Positions 25,361-34,943 of a DNA stretch of 64,000 nt are shown here, piece after piece. The DNA comes from Kineosporia aurantiaca JCM 3230 (GTDB lineage: Bacteria > Actinomycetota > Actinomycetes > Actinomycetales > Kineosporiaceae): assembly GCA_000719025.1 (NCBI GenBank), contig JODP01000023.1:1-64000 (forward strand). The letters run 5' to 3'. Under the pieces are notes generated by a model that did no database searches, had not been told where the DNA came from, and saw only the letters and a list, made by a program, of their open reading frames with translations. Numbering within the stretch: position 1 is the stretch's first letter; every line of letters starts with the position of its first letter. The translations under genes and the position numbers were made by a program.

Positions 25361-26248
25361 ATGACTACCCCCGCCAGCCTCCGGAAGGTCCTGATCACCG
25401 GGGCCGGGACCGGTTTCGGGTTCGAGGTCGCGATGCGGCTCGCCGGGAAAGGGTTCGATGTCGTGGCCGCTGTGGAGGTCTACGGTCAGGTCCAGACCCT
25501 CAAGCGCCAGGCCGCCGAACGGGGCGTGACCCTGCAGGTGGAGAAACTGGACGTCACCCACGACGGCGACCGCCGCAAGGCCCTGGACTGGGGCATCGAG
25601 ATCCTCGTCAACAACGCCGGCGTCGGCGAGGGCGGCTCGACCCTCGACATCCCGGGCGCCAACATCCGCCACCAGTTCGAGGTCAACGTCACCGGTCCGC
25701 TGCTGCTGACCCAGGGCATCGCCAAGCAGATGGCCCGGCGCGGCACCGGGCGGATCATCTGGGTGTCCTCGCGGGAGGGGCTGAACGTCAATCCTTTCAC
25801 CGGCATCTACTCCGCCTCCAAGCACGCCGTCGAGGCGATCGCCGAGAGCATGAAGGACGAACTGCAAGAGTTCGGCGTCGAAGTCGCGACCATGAACCCG
25901 GGGCCGTTCCTGACCGGCTTCAACGACCGCATCTTCCAGACCTGGGAGAGCTGGGAGGACGACCCGCAGGACCGGTTGTTCGACTACGCGAAACTCGCCT
26001 TCCCCCGCCCGCAGTTCAACCCTGAGCCGGTGTACGCCACCCTGACGGCCCTCGCGGCGGGTGAGATCGACAGTTACCGCAACCTGGAGCCGAAGTCGAT
26101 GCTCGAGGAGACCAAGAGCCTGATCGAGGCGCCGTGGAGCAAGAAGACCACCGACGGTCTCGGCACCCGCAACGCCGGCATCCAGAAGTCCTTCGACATG
26201 ACGCCCGAGCAGCTGCGCGAGGACCAGGACCCGATCCCGGCGCCCTGA
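25361..26248 (+). CDS. Short-chain dehydrogenase/reductase (SDR)
   Basis: A 295-residue protein. Its nucleotide site TGAGTGFGFEVA (TGxxxGxG), the NNAGVG strand, a catalytic serine in IIWVSSREG and the YSASKHA (YxxxK) pair mark a classical SDR that should reduce carbonyls or oxidise alcohols with NAD(P). The C-terminal portion of about 80 residues is longer than usual and rich in charged residues. It is divergent from the LysR regulator. Malic enzyme follows 70 bp later and may share transcription. Confidence 0.92.
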   Translation: MTTPASLRKVLITGAGTGFGFEVAMRLAGKGFDVVAAVEVYGQVQTLKRQAAERGVTLQVEKLDVTHDGDRRKALDWGIEILVNNAGVGEGGSTLDIPGANIRHQFEVNVTGPLLLTQGIAKQMARRGTGRIIWVSSREGLNVNPFTGIYSASKHAVEAIAESMKDELQEFGVEVATMNPGPFLTGFNDRIFQTWESWEDDPQDRLFDYAKLAFPRPQFNPEPVYATLTALAAGEIDSYRNLEPKSMLEETKSLIEAPWSKKTTDGLGTRNAGIQKSFDMTPEQLREDQDPIPAP

Positions 26249-26318
26249 TCACCGGCACGGGCACCGAGCGGCTGTCTCCCTCCCGGATACCATCGCCAGA
26301 TTGCAGAACAGGAACGCC

Positions 26319-28001
26319 ATGACCCAGCAACCCTCCGACATCGCACCGCAGATCTTACGGAACCCGCTGCGCAATAGGGGCACTGCCTTCACTGAAGAGC
26401 AGCGCCGCGAGCTGGGCCTGACGGGCCGGCTGCCCTCGGCGGTGGAGACTCTGGACGAACAGGCCGCCAGATGCTGGGAACAGCTCAGCCGCCGGTCCTC
26501 CTCCATGGACAAGTTCATCTACCTGGACCTGCTGCACGAGCGGAACGAGACCCTGTACTTCAAGGTCCTCGGCGACCACCTCGCTGAGCTTCTGCCCATC
26601 GTGTACGACCCCACCGTCGGGCAGGCGATCAAGGACTGGTCCCGCGACTACCGCGTCTCGCAGGCGGTCTACTTGTCCATCGACCGCATCCAGGACATCA
26701 GGCCCTCCCTGGAGAACCTCGGCCTGGGCCCGGCCGACGTCGACCTCATCGTCTGCACCGACGCCGAGGAAATTCTCGGAATCGGCGACTGGGGTGTCAA
26801 CGGGGTCGACATCTCCGTCGGCAAGCTCGCCGTCTACACCGCTGCCGCTGGCATCCACCCGGCCCGCGTCATCGCGGTCAACCTTGACTGCGGCACCAAC
26901 AACCCCGCGCTGCTCAACGATCCGACCTACCTGGGAAGTCGGCACGCACGGGTGACCGGGCAGCGCTACGACGACTTCATCGAGGCGTACGTCACGACCG
27001 CAGCCGACCTGTTTCCCAATGCCGTCCTGCACTTCGAGGACTTCGGACCGCAGAACGCCCGTCGCATCCTCGACCAATACCGCGATGATTACCGGATTTT
27101 CAACGACGACATGCAGGGGACCGGCGCCATCGTCGTGGCCAGCGTCCTGTCGGCCATGAAGGTGACCCATCAGACGTTCGCCGACCAGCGCCTGGTCGTC
27201 TTCGGGGCCGGCACCGCAGGATCGGGCATGGCCGACCAGATCTCGGCGGGTATGGTCCGCGCGGGACTGTTCGAGGCCGAAGCTCGCCGTCGCGTCTGGC
27301 TGATCGACCGGCAGGGCCTGATCACCGACGACATGCCTGATCTGCCCAACTATCAGCAGCCCTACGCCCGGCCCGCCGGCGAAGTCAGCGGCTGGTCCCG
27401 TTCCGGGGGAAAGATCGACCTCCTGACCGTGGTTCAGCAGGTGCGGCCCACCATCCTCATCGGTACCTCGACCGTCCATAACGCCTTTACCGAGGAGATC
27501 GTCCGGGCCCTGTGCGCCGGGGTGGACCGGCCCATCCTGTTGCCGTTGTCCAATCCCACCGAACGCATCGAGGTCATGCCGCAGGACGCGATCGCCTGGT
27601 CCGAGGGCAACGCACTGGTCGCGGTCGGTATCCCGAGCGACCCCTTTGCCTATCAGGGCACGGTGTACACGATCGGGCAGGCCAACAACTCCCTGCTGTA
27701 CCCGGGTCTGGGACTGGGAACGATCGTGTCCGGCGCCACGCACGTCACCGACGGCATGCTGCTGGCCGCGGCCGAAGCCGTTGCCGCGCAGGTTGATCCG
27801 ACCCAGCGTGGGGCCTCGTTGTTGCCGCCCGTCCAGAATCTGCGCGCGTCCTCGGCGGCCGTCGCCTTCGCGGTCGTCCAGGCGGCTGTGCACGACGACG
27901 TCGCCACCATCGACGCCATTGACGTGCACGACGCCAGTTCCCTCACCCAGCGCATCCAGGACGCCATGTGGCAGCCTGTCTATCCGGAAGGGACGGTGTG
28001 A
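26319..28001 (+). CDS. maeA: NAD-type malic enzyme (malate dehydrogenase, oxaloacetate-decarboxylating)
   Basis: A 560-residue enzyme from ATG 26319 with aggaa upstream. It has the malic enzyme N-terminal signature (YDPTVGQAI), the metal/active-site block ALLNDPTYLGSRHARVTG then LHFEDFGPQNA, FNDDMQGTGAIV and the NAD fold VVFGAGTAGSGMA. It oxidatively decarboxylates malate to pyruvate. The large-type length of about 560 residues and sequence match the SfcA/MaeA class. The fumarase gene begins only 3 nt after its stop, so fumarate, malate and pyruvate conversion is transcribed together. Confidence 0.95.
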   Translation: MTQQPSDIAPQILRNPLRNRGTAFTEEQRRELGLTGRLPSAVETLDEQAARCWEQLSRRSSSMDKFIYLDLLHERNETLYFKVLGDHLAELLPIVYDPTVGQAIKDWSRDYRVSQAVYLSIDRIQDIRPSLENLGLGPADVDLIVCTDAEEILGIGDWGVNGVDISVGKLAVYTAAAGIHPARVIAVNLDCGTNNPALLNDPTYLGSRHARVTGQRYDDFIEAYVTTAADLFPNAVLHFEDFGPQNARRILDQYRDDYRIFNDDMQGTGAIVVASVLSAMKVTHQTFADQRLVVFGAGTAGSGMADQISAGMVRAGLFEAEARRRVWLIDRQGLITDDMPDLPNYQQPYARPAGEVSGWSRSGGKIDLLTVVQQVRPTILIGTSTVHNAFTEEIVRALCAGVDRPILLPLSNPTERIEVMPQDAIAWSEGNALVAVGIPSDPFAYQGTVYTIGQANNSLLYPGLGLGTIVSGATHVTDGMLLAAAEAVAAQVDPTQRGASLLPPVQNLRASSAAVAFAVVQAAVHDDVATIDAIDVHDASSLTQRIQDAMWQPVYPEGTV

Positions 28002-28004
28002 GGA

Positions 28005-29507
28005 ATGTCCCCGCAGACCGACGAGAGTGACACGGGGCTCACGATGCAGAACGTGGCCATCGGCACCGGGGCGACCGGTAAGCGCACCGAGACCGACTCC
28101 ATGGGGCAGATCGAGGTTCCTGCCACTCATTACTGGGGCGCGCAAACCGAACGCTCACTGCGCCATTTCAGCATCGGTGACGACCGGATGCCCAAGGCCG
28201 TCTATCACGCCTACGGCTATGTCAAGAAGGCCGCAGCGCTGGTGAACCATGCCGGCGGCAGGCTCGACGACGCTCGCAAGGACGCGATCGTCCAGGCCGC
28301 CGACGAGGCCATCGCCGGCCGCCTGGACGCCCAGTTCCCGCTCTTCGTATGGCAGACCGGATCCGGCACCCAGTCCAACATGAACACCAACGAGGTTCTG
28401 GCCAACCGGGCCAGCCAGCTGCTGGGCGGGCACCTCGGCGCCAAGACCCCCGTTCACCCCAACGACCACGTCAACCTGGGGCAGTCGTCCAACGACACCT
28501 TTCCCACCGCCATGCACGTGGCCACCCTGCTGAAGATCCGGGGGGACACGCTGCCGCAGGTGCGGTCTCTGGCCGAGGCGATCATGGCCAAGGCCGACAG
28601 GTGGGTCGACGTGGTCAAGACCGGCCGGACCCACCTGCAGGATGCCACCCCGATCACCGTCGGTCAGGAGTGGTCCGGCTGGGCGGTCCAGGTCCACCAG
28701 GCCGCCGACCGGCTCGAGCAGTCGCTGGAGGGCCTGACGGATCTCGCCGCCGGCGGCACCGCGGTCGGCACGGGCCTGAACACTCCCGCCGGGTTCGCCG
28801 AGGAGATCGCCGCCAAGCTGTCGGAGCTGACCGGCGAATCGCTGCGCACAGCACCGTCGAAGTTCGCCGCCCAGGGCTCCCTTGACGCCATGGTCGCGGT
28901 CTCGGCCGGTCTGCGGGCCGTCGCCGTGGCCCTCATGAAGGTGGCCAACGACATGCGCTGGCTCGCGTCGGGGCCTCGAGCGGGACTGCACGAACTGCGG
29001 CTGCCGGCGAACGAGCCCGGCTCCTCGATCATGCCCGGGAAGGTCAACCCCACGCAGCAGGAAGCCATGGTGATGGTCTGCCTGCAGGTCCTCGGTGAGG
29101 ACAGCATCGTCGCCATGGCCGGGTCCCAGGGCAACTTCGAACTCAACGCCATGCGACCGATCGTCATCAACAACGTCCTGCACAGCGCCACCATCCTCGG
29201 TGACGCCTGCGACAAGCTGCGCCAGTTCAGCGTCGAGGGCACCGAACTCGACCGCGATCAGATCGACCGGTTCGTCGGCGCGTCGCTGATGCTGGTCACC
29301 GCGCTGTCACCGGTCATCGGGTACGACCAGGCCTCGGCCATCGCGCACAAGGCCGACGACGAAGGAACTACCCTGCGCGAGGCCGCCCTCGCCTCCGGAG
29401 TGGACGCGGACGACTTCGATCGCATCGTCGATCCCGGGGCCATGGTCGGTGATCCCCGGCGAGACCTGGCCGTCAGCCGGGACACCCGCCGAGCTCACAC
29501 CGGATGA
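28005..29507 (+). CDS. fumC: Class II fumarate hydratase
   Basis: A 500-residue enzyme. The conserved GSGTQSNMNTNEV, NDTFPTAMH, GRTHLQDATP and GSSIMPGKVNPTQ blocks are all present, the last holding the catalytic serine loop of the fumarase/aspartase superfamily. It interconverts fumarate and malate. The N-terminal about 35 residues extend beyond usual fumarases and could mean that an internal start is used. It sits in one operon with malic enzyme, which would turn fumarate into pyruvate. Confidence 0.96.
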   Translation: MSPQTDESDTGLTMQNVAIGTGATGKRTETDSMGQIEVPATHYWGAQTERSLRHFSIGDDRMPKAVYHAYGYVKKAAALVNHAGGRLDDARKDAIVQAADEAIAGRLDAQFPLFVWQTGSGTQSNMNTNEVLANRASQLLGGHLGAKTPVHPNDHVNLGQSSNDTFPTAMHVATLLKIRGDTLPQVRSLAEAIMAKADRWVDVVKTGRTHLQDATPITVGQEWSGWAVQVHQAADRLEQSLEGLTDLAAGGTAVGTGLNTPAGFAEEIAAKLSELTGESLRTAPSKFAAQGSLDAMVAVSAGLRAVAVALMKVANDMRWLASGPRAGLHELRLPANEPGSSIMPGKVNPTQQEAMVMVCLQVLGEDSIVAMAGSQGNFELNAMRPIVINNVLHSATILGDACDKLRQFSVEGTELDRDQIDRFVGASLMLVTALSPVIGYDQASAIAHKADDEGTTLREAALASGVDADDFDRIVDPGAMVGDPRRDLAVSRDTRRAHTG

Positions 29508-29631
29508 AGGACGGCTCCACCGCCCTGACCGGGTCTGCGCGCACCTGCGCAACCTGCGTCCGTTCACGGTCGGGCGCTGCGGATCCAGGATCTTCTGATG
29601 GTCGGTAGGTCCTGCAGCGGCCGGTGAACGA

Positions 29632-29668
29632 CGGGCGCGGCGTCCCCGCACCGGGGAGGCCGCGCCCG
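29632..29668. terminator. Bidirectional terminator between convergent genes
   Basis: Arms cgggcgcggc and gccgcgcccg, with a further inner tcccc/gggga pairing, form a long GC-rich hairpin between the fumarase gene and the convergent glycosidase gene. It probably serves both. Confidence 0.85.
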
Positions 29669-29678
29669 CCAGCGGATT

Positions 29679-30545
29679 TCAGCAGGCCTGGTACACGTAC
29701 CCCTTGCTGCCCTTCGGTGACACGTCGAGGTCCCGGCGCACGACCGAGAGTTTGCTGCCGTAGGCCTTGCAGGTTTTGGTGAACGCCTTTTTGGTGTATT
29801 CGATGACGATCACGTGGCGGCCGTAGACCTTGGTGTAGTCGCCGCACTCGTCGTAGCGGCCGCACTCCTCGGTGACGGCGAAGTCGAAACCGGCCTTGCG
29901 ACCGGCCTTGCCGAGTTCCACCGTGTTCTTCTGCCCGATGGCCAGGCCTGCCTTATGCGCGCGGACGGCCAGGAGCTTGGCGAACGCGAGCGCGTCGGCC
30001 TTGGTGAGCAGCTTGCCCGAGCGGGTGTAGGAATCGAGGTTGTCCGGCTCCACGGCCTTGAAGCCCTTCGTGGCGCAGCCGTCGAACCAGGTGCCCATGA
30101 TCGCGGCAAGCTGCTTGCGCTTGGCAGCCGTGGAGGTGTCGAGCATCAGCTCGTCCCAGTCCTCGTCCACCACGTAGTTACCGTCTGAGTCCTTGAGCAG
30201 GAGGTTGGGGTGCTTGTTCTTCCACCACGCCTCCTCGTCGGGCTGCACTTGGAACGCGTTGACGTAACAGATGGTGTAGCGCCCCTTGGCGGCCTTGGCC
30301 GTGCGGTCGCGGGTGACGATCCGGACGCCCTCCGGCGGGGGATAGGCGCCGCCCAGCTGGTAGTCGACCTTGGCGTTGACCGGCGGGGTCGTGACCTTCT
30401 TGGCCGGCTTCAGAACCTGCGCAGCCACCGAGTTCGAGGTGCTCTCGGGCGCGGCGGTGGCGCCCTGCGTGCCCACCACGAACACGGCCGCCACCCCCAG
30501 GGCGGCCACAACCGCGAGTGCGAGGGCGAGGGGCTTCGTGCGCAT
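29679..30545 (-). CDS. Secreted endo-alpha-1,4-polygalactosaminidase-like protein (GH114)
   Basis: A 288-residue exported protein from ATG 30545, with GTG 30566 as an alternative start. A signal peptide (ALALAVVAALGVAAVFVVGTQGATAA) is followed by a TIM-barrel-like domain with VDYQLGGAYPPPEGV, TICYVNAFQVQPDEE, DELMLDTS, GFKAVEPDNLDSY and DFAVTEECGRYDEC. These are hallmarks of the GH114 family, which cleaves galactosaminogalactan-type polymers. It probably attacks fungal or bacterial exopolysaccharide. Cysteines in the second half may form disulfides. Confidence 0.88.
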   Translation of the reverse strand: MRTKPLALALAVVAALGVAAVFVVGTQGATAAPESTSNSVAAQVLKPAKKVTTPPVNAKVDYQLGGAYPPPEGVRIVTRDRTAKAAKGRYTICYVNAFQVQPDEEAWWKNKHPNLLLKDSDGNYVVDEDWDELMLDTSTAAKRKQLAAIMGTWFDGCATKGFKAVEPDNLDSYTRSGKLLTKADALAFAKLLAVRAHKAGLAIGQKNTVELGKAGRKAGFDFAVTEECGRYDECGDYTKVYGRHVIVIEYTKKAFTKTCKAYGSKLSVVRRDLDVSPKGSKGYVYQAC

Positions 30546-31007
30546 CAGTCTCCGGGCAGGTGACACCGAGTCTCCGTACGTGCTTCACGATCTGCCCCGC
30601 CTCGGGCGTCGTGCGCCCTGGCGACCGGGTGCCGGGCTGGTTACCGGCTGGGCTCGACCGCACTTCGGCGTCCACCCTGTCGGACGGCCACGTTCCGGGT
30701 CAACGGGGGTCCCTCGTGTGCACCGCGCAACCGGCACCCTGTACGGCGTCAGGACGCTGGTTGGGAATGCGCGCACCGCCCCGCGAGGAGACCTGTCGGT
30801 CTCAGGAGCGTCGCGGCGCACCGCTTCCGGCCGGGAAGGTCCGGGATCACGTGGTTCTGAGCAGTTCCGAATGGGCAAGACATCCGATGCGGTTTAGCTG
30901 GCAAGTTCGCGGCGGTCCGTGATCCCCGGCCTGCCAAGCTCGCTGGCCTGGCAAGCTCTCCTCCCGAACCCAACGACGTGCATGCAGTGTCCGCCATCAT
31001 TTCCGCT
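30546..31007. other. Intergenic region without recognisable genes
   Basis: About 460 bp between divergent genes. Open frames here are short and have no coding-like composition. The near-repeat cctgccaagctc/cctggcaagctc at about 30931-30957 is the only structure noted. It presumably contains the promoters of both flanking genes. Confidence 0.5.
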
Positions 31008-31679
31008 ATGTCGTTAACCGACCTGTGGCCAGTGCTTGGTCTCCGCGTCCGTAGCCCGGCCCTGGAGCTCTTTGCGCCGGAAGGAGACGATCTCGCCGAG
31101 GTGGCCTCCCTCGCGGGTCGAGGGATCTATGACCCGGTGAATCACTTCCTCCCCCGAACGCCGGTAGGCGGATGGTCGGATCTGCCGTCTCCGGCCGCTG
31201 AACGAGCTTTCCTCCGGTACTACTGGGCTGCGCTGGCCGATTGGCGCCCGGACCGATGGAATCTGATCTTCGCCGCTCGAGTGCAAGGCCGGATCGTGGG
31301 AGTTCAGGAGATCGGTGCCCAGAGTTTCAGGGTTTCCCGGACCGTCTCCACCGGGTCGTGGATAGCGCTTGAGCACCAGCGCTCTGGACACGGCAAAGCC
31401 ATGCGCGAGGCCGTTCTATGGTTTGCATTCGCCGTCTTGGAGGCGGACCGGGCCGACAGTGCCGCGTGGAGCAGTAACGTAGCCTCGCTCAGCGTCTCCC
31501 GGTCGATGGGATACCGGGCGAACGGGACAACCGTCCGAGCGGCGGACGGCAAACGGGTGGAGCAGATCAACCTGACTCTTCCACGCTCGGACTGGACCAG
31601 CCCGGCTAGGGGATACACGGTGACCGGCTTCACCGAAGAATGCCGAGTCCTTCTCGGCTGCTCCAGCGCCGATGCTTGA
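31008..31679 (+). CDS. GNAT family acetyltransferase
   Basis: A 223-residue protein from ATG 31008. LRSPALELFAPEGDDLAEVASLAGRGIYDP at the start, the central GVQEIGAQSFRVSRTVSTGSWI strand pair, the acetyl-CoA loop HQRSGHGKAMREAVL and the later NVASLSVSRSMGY are the arrangement of GNAT enzymes of the RimJ/RimL-like class. It probably acetylates an amino group of a protein or small molecule. Neighbours give no clue to the substrate. Confidence 0.85.
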   Translation: MSLTDLWPVLGLRVRSPALELFAPEGDDLAEVASLAGRGIYDPVNHFLPRTPVGGWSDLPSPAAERAFLRYYWAALADWRPDRWNLIFAARVQGRIVGVQEIGAQSFRVSRTVSTGSWIALEHQRSGHGKAMREAVLWFAFAVLEADRADSAAWSSNVASLSVSRSMGYRANGTTVRAADGKRVEQINLTLPRSDWTSPARGYTVTGFTEECRVLLGCSSADA

Positions 31680-31956
31680 GCTCCGCTCCTGGACGCGCCT
31701 CACCATGTCCAATGGTCAGCCAGGGCTTTGCGCCTGTATCTGTCCTCGGACGGCATGGCCCCGAAGCAGTTGCGGGCGCTGACCACGTTTGCTGCGTGCC
31801 CGGCCAATAGATGGTCCGGTGAGGATCGACATTTCCGCATTACTCAATAATCGTCATTTGACGTGCTGGCGCTGACGCGTATTGCACCTGGCGCCTATAG
31901 GGACGCCGCCGGTGCCGTCGCTAAGTCACCCGCCCCTTCCTCGGCACCCCCGTGAA

Positions 31957-32997
31957 CTAGCTGCATCCGATGGCGTTGTTAATTTCGTTGCGCCTCAGCG
32001 GCTGGGGCGGATTGGCGTCCATGTTCTTCCCGGTCTTCGTGTAACCGGCGAACGTCCAGAAGACTTGGGAGTAGGCCCCGGATGCCACCATCTCCTTGAG
32101 AACGGGCCAGTTGCGGGATCCGCGGAGCGCGCGGCCGGCAGCGGCGGCGGCGCCCTGGTCGTGGTTCTCGCGGGCGTCGAACCAGCGGTCGAACCAGGCG
32201 CAGCCGATGTCTGCCGCCACGGCCGCGCCGAGTTGGTAGCGGTCGCTGACGAAGCCCCGCTGCTTCAGCGGCCCGGCGTCCCAGCCGGGCGGTATCGGGA
32301 TGCCGGTGAGGAGTTCGTCGATGGCTAGGTTGCGGCGGTTTCCGCTGAAGACACTGGCCGGTAGGGCGTCGAGCCACTTGTCGACCGATACGGTGCGGAG
32401 TTTGGCGGAGACGACGGGATAGACCGACTCGTTGCCTTTACCGATGCCGACGTCCACCATCAGGTCGTCGTTGATCAGGCCGAGGATCTCGTCCGGTTTG
32501 CCGTCGTAGAGCATGGTGGTTGCGGGGCGTCCGAGCAGCCGGGCGGGGACGGGTTTGGCGCCGCTGTTCTCACGGTCCGTGATGTAGTCCTTCAGTTGAT
32601 CGGCCTTGTACCAGTTCACGTGGACCTGGTGCTGGCCGTCGCTGAAGAGCATTTCCCCGTTCACGTTGCTGTACTCGTTGACCGAGACCATTTTCCAGTC
32701 GGGGTCGTCGATCAGCAGCCGCGGGTCTTCGCGGGCGCCGGCGAGGACGTCGGCGGCGTACGCAGAATTGTTGTGGCCCGGGCCGGCGAGGGTGACGCCG
32801 GTGATGACGCCGGTGACCGCGATCACGGACGCGGCAACCGCGATCAACTGTCGCCGCCACGGCGCCCGGGTCTTTCGGGTCGCCGCGATTTCGTCCAGCA
32901 GCGCCAGGTCGGTGGATTGCAGGTTCCAGGACGCGACCGTGGTGTCGTTCACGCGGGCGTGGGTCCTGAGCAGGTCGTGCAGTTCGGCGTCGTTCAT
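31957..32997 (-). CDS. Membrane-anchored anti-sigma-like protein
   Basis: A 346-residue protein. Residues 1-48 are a short cytoplasmic part (NDAELHDLLRTHARVND), residues about 50-71 one transmembrane helix, and the rest an extracytoplasmic domain that was not recognised. Its ATG overlaps the stop of the ECF sigma gene by 4 nt (ATGA). A small cytoplasmic tail, one helix and coupling to a sigma gene make an anti-sigma role likely, although no zinc-binding motif is present. A CS pair ends the chain. Confidence 0.8.
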   Translation of the reverse strand: MNDAELHDLLRTHARVNDTTVASWNLQSTDLALLDEIAATRKTRAPWRRQLIAVAASVIAVTGVITGVTLAGPGHNNSAYAADVLAGAREDPRLLIDDPDWKMVSVNEYSNVNGEMLFSDGQHQVHVNWYKADQLKDYITDRENSGAKPVPARLLGRPATTMLYDGKPDEILGLINDDLMVDVGIGKGNESVYPVVSAKLRTVSVDKWLDALPASVFSGNRRNLAIDELLTGIPIPPGWDAGPLKQRGFVSDRYQLGAAVAADIGCAWFDRWFDARENHDQGAAAAAGRALRGSRNWPVLKEMVASGAYSQVFWTFAGYTKTGKNMDANPPQPLRRNEINNAIGCS

Positions 32998-33563
32998 TGT
33001 CCTACCTCCCTGATGATGGCCGTGTTCGTGACCCGGTGCGTGCTCGTGTCCGTGGGCTCGTTCGGGGCGGACAGTTGCTCGCGCAGGCGGTTGCGGGCTC
33101 GGTGGAGCCGGGTGCGGACGGTGGCGACCGGCATGTCCAGCACCACGGCGATCTCGGTCGGAGTCAGCTCCTCCCACGCCGTCAGGACCAGGACCTCACG
33201 GTCCTTCGCGCCGAGACCGTCGAGGGCTTCGCGCACTCGCGAACCGGCCGGATCATCGAGTGGGCCGGCGGTCTGGGCGAGGTTCTGGGCTGTGAGCTCC
33301 TGCAGCTTCTGCAGGAGCAGGCTGCGCCGGCGTTCGCCGCGGTGGGTGTTGGCCAGCACGCGACGGGCCACGCCGTAGAGCCAGAGCCGGCCCTCACGTC
33401 CTTGCGGTATGTCGGTGAGCCGTCGCCAGGCGACCACGAAGGTTTCCGACGCCACGTCGGCGGCCAGTTCCGGGGTGGGCGCGCGCCGGAGGGCGTATCC
33501 GTAGACCGGCCGGAAGTGTTCGGTGAACAGCGCCCGGAACCGTTCGTGATCTGGATCGTGCAC
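32994..33563 (-). CDS. ECF sigma factor
   Basis: A 189-residue protein from GTG 33563. Residues about 7-75 are region 2 (LFTEHFRPVYGYALRRAPTPELAADVASETFVVAWRRL). Residues about 110-165 are region 4 (LDGLGAKDREVLVLTAWEELTPTEIAVVLDMPVATVRTRLHRAR). A short T-rich tail follows. The downstream overlapping gene encodes a membrane protein that probably holds it inactive. It is a standard sigma/anti-sigma pair. Confidence 0.95.
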   Translation of the reverse strand: MHDPDHERFRALFTEHFRPVYGYALRRAPTPELAADVASETFVVAWRRLTDIPQGREGRLWLYGVARRVLANTHRGERRRSLLLQKLQELTAQNLAQTAGPLDDPAGSRVREALDGLGAKDREVLVLTAWEELTPTEIAVVLDMPVATVRTRLHRARNRLREQLSAPNEPTDTSTHRVTNTAIIREVGQ

Positions 33564-33772
33564 TGTTCGCTCTCCCCGCGCTTGCCTTGTTCTTTACCTC
33601 CACATGTCCGGCTGTCAGGTGAGCGTTTCAGCGCGCCACAGCAGATCGACAGCAAGCAGTGGGAGAGGTTGATGGACACCAGTTGCGATGGGCTTCGGCT
33701 CAGCATCTGGACTAAAGGAGTGACTACGCCTAGTTGCCGGGATCCGGTCAGAGCGGATCAAGATGGTGATGG

Positions 33773-33813
33773 CGAAAGGGCCGATTGGAGAGACGTACTC
33801 GATCGGCCCTTCG
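33773..33813. terminator. Stem-loop terminator
   Basis: Arms cgaaagggccgat and atcggcccttcg (one unpaired base) with a 15-16-nt loop lie just beyond the stop of the minus-strand anti-sigma-like gene at 33837. It is the likely 3' end of that operon. Confidence 0.75.
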
Positions 33814-33836
33814 TTCGGTCCAGTCTTCGAACGGGG

Positions 33837-34943
33837 CTACGGCTGCAGCCGGGGATCGTTGGTGCTGGTCTTCCTCATGGATCGAGCTAATTCGATGGCC
33901 TGGGCTTGGGTGCCCTTGACGATCAGCGACGCCTGGACACCGACTCGTGGGGACCAAGAGACCCAGACCTGCCCTGGGTAGTCGGGATCAGATCTGCGCA
34001 TCCAGCCCGTCGTGTTGTTGATCTTGACGGGTCGGGAGCCGAGGCGAGGGGCCGCTGGGGTGATCGGGGCTGTGGAGAGGCGCAGTTCCAAGGCTGGTGC
34101 CTGTGGCCCTGGGGACTTGAAGGAGAAGTAGGCCTCCAGGCCTGCCTTGAGAGCGGGTGGAAGGGCTTGGGGGGCGAGGCTGTCGGTCAATCCTGTGGGA
34201 ATGGCATCTGCGGTCACTTCTTGCTGGATGATGATGATGCTGGTGGCGGCCGTGGCGATCTGGGTGGGTGTCATGCCGTTGCTCTCGACGTACCAGTGGG
34301 TGCCGTCAGGAAGCGTCCAGTACAGACGTCCGTGGCGTTCGTCGGTGGCGTAGTAGAGGGTGCCGGGCTGGCCGCCGATGTCGACGGTCGACTTGGTGTC
34401 GTTGGTGGCGTAGCCGGTGCCCTGGGTGAAGGGGTTGACCGCGTCCGGGCCCGTGACGGACAGGCTCTTGCTGACCCGGCCGTTGGCGCCGAGGGAGAAC
34501 CACGTGGCTCCCGTGCTCGGCTGCGTGCAGTCGCCGACGGAGAATGTGAGGCGAGGTGGTTCCTGGTTGGGACCGGTGAGGTCTGCTGGGGGCAGGTAGA
34601 GCAGGTCTTTCATGTCCTGGGCAGTGACGGCACCGCCGTCGTTGAACAGGGTGCAGTCCCGACTGGAGTTGCCGGTCTTCTCCTCGTGGGTCTGGGTGAC
34701 CTGCGGTGTGGAGGGGGCGCTGGTGTCCTGACGGTCGGCGAACACGGCGGCCCCGGCGATCACAGCGCAGGTTGCGGCGGCGGCCCCTACCAGGGCCAGG
34801 GTGCGGATGGGGCGTCGGTACCACGCCGGGTGGTGCGTGACCGTTGCCTGGGCCAGTACGCGGTTGCGGAGGTCGGCGGGAGGTTCGAGGTCGTCCGGTG
34901 CCAGGTGGGAGCCGAGCTCGCGCAGGGCGCTCAGGTCGTCCAT
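33837..34943 (-). CDS. Membrane-anchored anti-sigma-like protein
   Basis: A 368-residue protein. A short cytoplasmic part (DDLSALRELGSHLAPDDLEPPADLRNRVL) precedes one transmembrane helix (about 47-69). A large external domain follows, with cysteines, a GGQPGTLYYATDERHGRLYW segment and a LSTAPITPAAPRLGSRPVKINNTTGWMR segment. The N-terminal ADLRNRVLA helix is common in CU044_5270-type anti-sigma proteins. Its ATG overlaps the sigma stop by one base, so the two are co-translated. Confidence 0.82.
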   Translation of the reverse strand: MDDLSALRELGSHLAPDDLEPPADLRNRVLAQATVTHHPAWYRRPIRTLALVGAAAATCAVIAGAAVFADRQDTSAPSTPQVTQTHEEKTGNSSRDCTLFNDGGAVTAQDMKDLLYLPPADLTGPNQEPPRLTFSVGDCTQPSTGATWFSLGANGRVSKSLSVTGPDAVNPFTQGTGYATNDTKSTVDIGGQPGTLYYATDERHGRLYWTLPDGTHWYVESNGMTPTQIATAATSIIIIQQEVTADAIPTGLTDSLAPQALPPALKAGLEAYFSFKSPGPQAPALELRLSTAPITPAAPRLGSRPVKINNTTGWMRRSDPDYPGQVWVSWSPRVGVQASLIVKGTQAQAIELARSMRKTSTNDPRLQP